Assembly (NCBI RefSeq): GCF_002086275.1
Contig: NZ_MVHT01000010.1
Location: forward strand, 1 to 64,000
Direction of reading: 5' to 3'
Length of the DNA: 64,000 nucleotides
Origin: Mycobacterium intermedium
GTDB lineage: Bacteria; Actinomycetota; Actinomycetes; Mycobacteriales; Mycobacteriaceae
In this document: positions 61,803 through 64,000 of the stretch, piece after piece
Position numbering within the stretch: the first letter of the stretch is position 1
Layout of the letters: every line of letters begins with the position of its first letter
The notes under the pieces: model-generated
Seen by the model: only the letters and a program-made list of their open reading frames with translations
Database searches by the model: none
What the model was told of the DNA's origin: nothing
Position numbers and translations under genes: made by a program

Positions 61803-62426
61803 ATGCCCCAACCGACTCTGTCCGACCTACTCGATCCCGCCACCACTGCGTTAGTGACGCAGGAATGTCAGGGCGGTGTCATCGGGCCGCAAGCCGGCCT
61901 GCCGATGCTCGCCGAAGAGGCCCGCCGCGAAGCGATTCCGAACATCGCCAAACTCCTCGATGCCGCGCGCGCCGCCGGCGTAACGGTCGTGCACTGCCTG
62001 ATCCAGCGGCGCCCCGACGGCCGCGGGTCCAACACCAATGCGCGACTGTTCGCAGCAAGCAAGTCGTTTGGCGCCGACTTGACGCCCGGCAGTCCGGGCG
62101 CCTCGGTGCTGCCCGAGTTCGGTCCGCTCGAGTCCGACCTCGTTCTGACTCGCACGCACGGAGTGGGACCCATGTGCGGCACCGATCTCGATTCGGTACT
62201 GCGCAACCTCAACATCAAAACCATTGTCGGTGTGGGTGTTTCGGTCAATATCGCGATCCCGAACTTCGTCATGGATGCGGTGAACCGCAGCTATCAGTTC
62301 GTCCTGCCCCGCGATGCGGTGAGTGGATATCCGCGGGAGTACGCCGATTCCGTCATCGACAACACCTTGGCCCTGCTGGCGACGATCACCACGACCAGTG
62401 CGGTCGTTGACACCTGGGCCGGTTGA
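61803..62426 (+). CDS. Isochorismatase-like hydrolase lacking the catalytic Cys
   Basis: 207-residue protein of the cysteine hydrolase fold. The N-terminal strand TALVTQECQGGVIG and HCLIQRRPDGRG match the family. The usual Cys of the VCVEST-type motif is replaced (VGVSVNIAIPNFVMDA), as in true isochorismatases, which work without it. It may therefore hydrolyse a vinyl ether or be inactive. No clear ribosome site precedes the ATG. It lies between an LLM gene and an amidohydrolase gene. Confidence 0.82.
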   Translation: MPQPTLSDLLDPATTALVTQECQGGVIGPQAGLPMLAEEARREAIPNIAKLLDAARAAGVTVVHCLIQRRPDGRGSNTNARLFAASKSFGADLTPGSPGASVLPEFGPLESDLVLTRTHGVGPMCGTDLDSVLRNLNIKTIVGVGVSVNIAIPNFVMDAVNRSYQFVLPRDAVSGYPREYADSVIDNTLALLATITTTSAVVDTWAG

Positions 62427-62464
62427 CCTGACGCTACCCAATCTGGATGCCGTGCCGCCGGAGT

Positions 62465-62479
62465 GATAACGTCGTTCTC
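62465..62479. promoter_or_regulatory. Candidate regulon site, GATAAC-N3-GTTCTC
   Basis: A related copy with a 3-bp spacer instead of 4, 40 bp upstream of the amidohydrolase ATG at 62520. It shares GATAACGT with the site at 61787. It is weaker than the copies at 51246 and 59640. Confidence 0.35.
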
Positions 62480-62519
62480 AACTGGCGTAAATGATCATAT
62501 TCGCTGCTCAGGAGGAATC

Positions 62520-63713
62520 ATGTCGGCCCGTTCATTGCCGTACCCGGTTTTCGATATCGACAACCACATGTACGAGACGACGGACGCGCTCACGAAGTAT
62601 CTGCCGAAGGAGCACCGCGGCAAGGTCGGCTACGTGGAGGTCAACGGGCGGCCCAAACTCATGGTCAAGGACCGGATCAGCCACATGATCCCCAACCCCA
62701 CGTTCGCACGCGTGGCCAGGCCCGGCAGTGCCGAGGACTACTTCCTGGGGAACAACCCCGAAGGTCTCAATTTCCGCGAGTTCGTCGGCGAGGCAATGGA
62801 TGTCATTCCTGCCTTCCAGGAGCCCGCCCCGCGGCTGGAGCTGATGGACGAGCTAGGCATCGACCAGTGCGTCATGTACCCCACCCTGGCCAGCCTGATC
62901 GAAGAGCGGACCACCGACGACGTCGTGCTCACCCACGCGATCATCCACGCGCTCAACGAGTGGATGCACGAGCACTGGACGTTCGACTACAAGGATCGGA
63001 TCTTCGCGACACCGGTCATCTGCCTGCCCCTGGTGGACGAGGCCATCAGGGAGTTCCACTGGGGCCTCGAACGCGGCATGAAGACATTCCTGGTCCGACC
63101 GGCGCCGGTGCCCAGCCGCTTCGGCGGCTCACGTTCCATGGGCCTGCCGGAGTTCGACCCGTTCTGGGAAGAGGTCGTCAACGCCGGTATACCGGTCACC
63201 ATGCACGCCTCCGACAGCGGTTACCAAAAGCACCTCATGGAGTGGGAAGGCGGCGATGAATATCTGTCGTTCAAGCCCAGTGCGTTGCGTGAAGTGGTCA
63301 TGGGCCACCGAGCGATCGAGGACACGCTGGCGGCGCTGATCTGCCATGGCGCGCTGTCGCGCTTCCCCGATCTCAAGATTCTTTGCGTCGAAAACGGCAG
63401 CGGGTGGGTACGAAACCTCCTCGAGCAACTCAACATGGCGTACAAGATCATGCCGAAAGAGTTCGACGAGCATCCCGTCGAGGTGTTCAAGCGCAACATC
63501 TACATCCACCCGTTCTTGGAGGACGACATCAAGGGAATCATCGACATCATGGGTGAGGATCACGTGATGTTCGGCTCCGACTATCCGCATCCCGAGGGCA
63601 TCGGCGACCCGCTGAGCTTTGTCGACAGGCTTGACGGCATTTCGGAATCCGCCAAAGCGAAGATCATGGGAGGCAACGCCATCGAGCAATTGCGGCTCAA
63701 GGTCTCCGTATGA
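62520..63713 (+). CDS. Amidohydrolase-2 family metal-dependent hydrolase or decarboxylase
   Basis: 397-residue ACMSD-like TIM barrel, the nearest relative in the window to the protein at 51312. FDIDNHMYET is the first-strand site, TMHASDSGYQKH and GSDYPHPEGIGDP later ones. AGGAGG precedes the ATG at 62520. Its stop overlaps the MaoC gene start in ATGA, which suggests that the MaoC protein and this enzyme act in sequence. Confidence 0.88.
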   Translation: MSARSLPYPVFDIDNHMYETTDALTKYLPKEHRGKVGYVEVNGRPKLMVKDRISHMIPNPTFARVARPGSAEDYFLGNNPEGLNFREFVGEAMDVIPAFQEPAPRLELMDELGIDQCVMYPTLASLIEERTTDDVVLTHAIIHALNEWMHEHWTFDYKDRIFATPVICLPLVDEAIREFHWGLERGMKTFLVRPAPVPSRFGGSRSMGLPEFDPFWEEVVNAGIPVTMHASDSGYQKHLMEWEGGDEYLSFKPSALREVVMGHRAIEDTLAALICHGALSRFPDLKILCVENGSGWVRNLLEQLNMAYKIMPKEFDEHPVEVFKRNIYIHPFLEDDIKGIIDIMGEDHVMFGSDYPHPEGIGDPLSFVDRLDGISESAKAKIMGGNAIEQLRLKVSV

Positions 63714-64000
63714 CGCAGGCGGCGACCGCGACTCCGAAGGTTTACGACGGCATTGCCGCCTTCGAGGCGCATGTCGGCGAACACCTCGGTTACAGCGCTT
63801 GGCGGCGAGTGACCCAACACGAAATCGACCTCTTCGCGGAGGCGACCGGTGACCACCAGTGGATACATGTCGATCCCGAGAAGGCGGCGGCTGGGCCCTA
63901 CGGCAAAACCATCGCCCACGGCTATCTGACTTTGTCGTTGGTTCCCATTCTGGTGCAGCAGATTTACCGGGTGACGGGCCTGTCGATGCAAGTCAACTAC
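63710..64000 (+). CDS. MaoC-type (R)-specific enoyl-CoA hydratase (partial)
   Basis: The first 97 residues of a single hot-dog hydratase; the gene runs off the window. The hydratase 2 motif is present (FAEATGDHQWIHVDPEKAAA, then IAHGYLTLSLVP) with the catalytic Asp and His. It should add water to an enoyl-CoA to give the R-3-hydroxy form. ATGA overlap with the amidohydrolase gene fixes the start. Confidence 0.93.
   Translation, partial: MTQAATATPKVYDGIAAFEAHVGEHLGYSAWRRVTQHEIDLFAEATGDHQWIHVDPEKAAAGPYGKTIAHGYLTLSLVPILVQQIYRVTGLSMQVNY

Overview
The window is high-GC actinobacterial DNA and almost certainly comes from a slow-growing Mycobacterium other than M. tuberculosis. The evidence is a PE_PGRS gene, several F420-dependent enzymes (four luciferase-like oxidoreductases and a Ddn-type reductase), a mycofactocin-type SDR, and the gene order pgm - crcB - crcB - DUF190 - LLM - DUF488 - CitE-like - SRPBCC - sulfatase - LLM. 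From memory, that order matches M. tuberculosis Rv3068c to Rv3079c. No database was searched.

Layout. (1) 1-7.1 kb is accessory: a PUFA-synthase-like KS-AT polyketide synthase, a 1.2 kb gene-poor gap, a PE_PGRS gene, and an aminoglycoside-phosphotransferase-like gene. That last gene is bracketed by an intact tRNA-Ala(GGC) and a degenerate direct repeat of the tRNA 3' half. (2) 7.3-25.5 kb is the conserved block: phosphoglucomutase, a CrcB pair with a triple-DUF190 protein, LLM enzymes, a DUF488 protein preceded by a 34-codon coupled ORF, a CitE-like lyase, an SRPBCC protein plus arylsulfatase, an SPFH-patatin pair and a DUF732 lipid-anchored-looking protein. A 5 kb module (Ddn-like reductase, TetR, SDR, P450, aldehyde dehydrogenase) sits inside it. 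(3) 25.5-64 kb is a large CoA-dependent catabolic region. It has three acyl-CoA ligases, six acyl-CoA dehydrogenases, five crotonase-fold proteins, two MaoC proteins, three SDRs and a Ltp2-like thiolase with a DUF35 partner. It also has an HpcH aldolase, a TauD-type dioxygenase, a 2-hydroxyacid dehydrogenase, four amidohydrolase-2 proteins, a P450 and two TetR regulators.

How the genes may work together. The third region looks built to activate a carboxylic acid as a CoA thioester, desaturate and hydrate it, and cleave it by retro-aldol or hydrolytic steps. The substrate cannot be read from the sequence. Within its core operon (41.95-52.49 kb) lies a set of four consecutive membrane proteins, two of them only 32 and 39 residues long, which I cannot assign to a known system. 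A short inverted motif of the form GAGAAT-N4-ATTCTC recurs upstream of many of these transcription units and suggests one shared regulator, possibly the TetR protein encoded at 30.5-31.3 kb.

Other structures: an 11-bp minisatellite followed by two 75-bp repeats and a G-quadruplex motif (32.74-33.02 kb), and several palindromic operator candidates beside TetR genes. No CRISPR array, complete insertion sequence or rRNA gene was seen.
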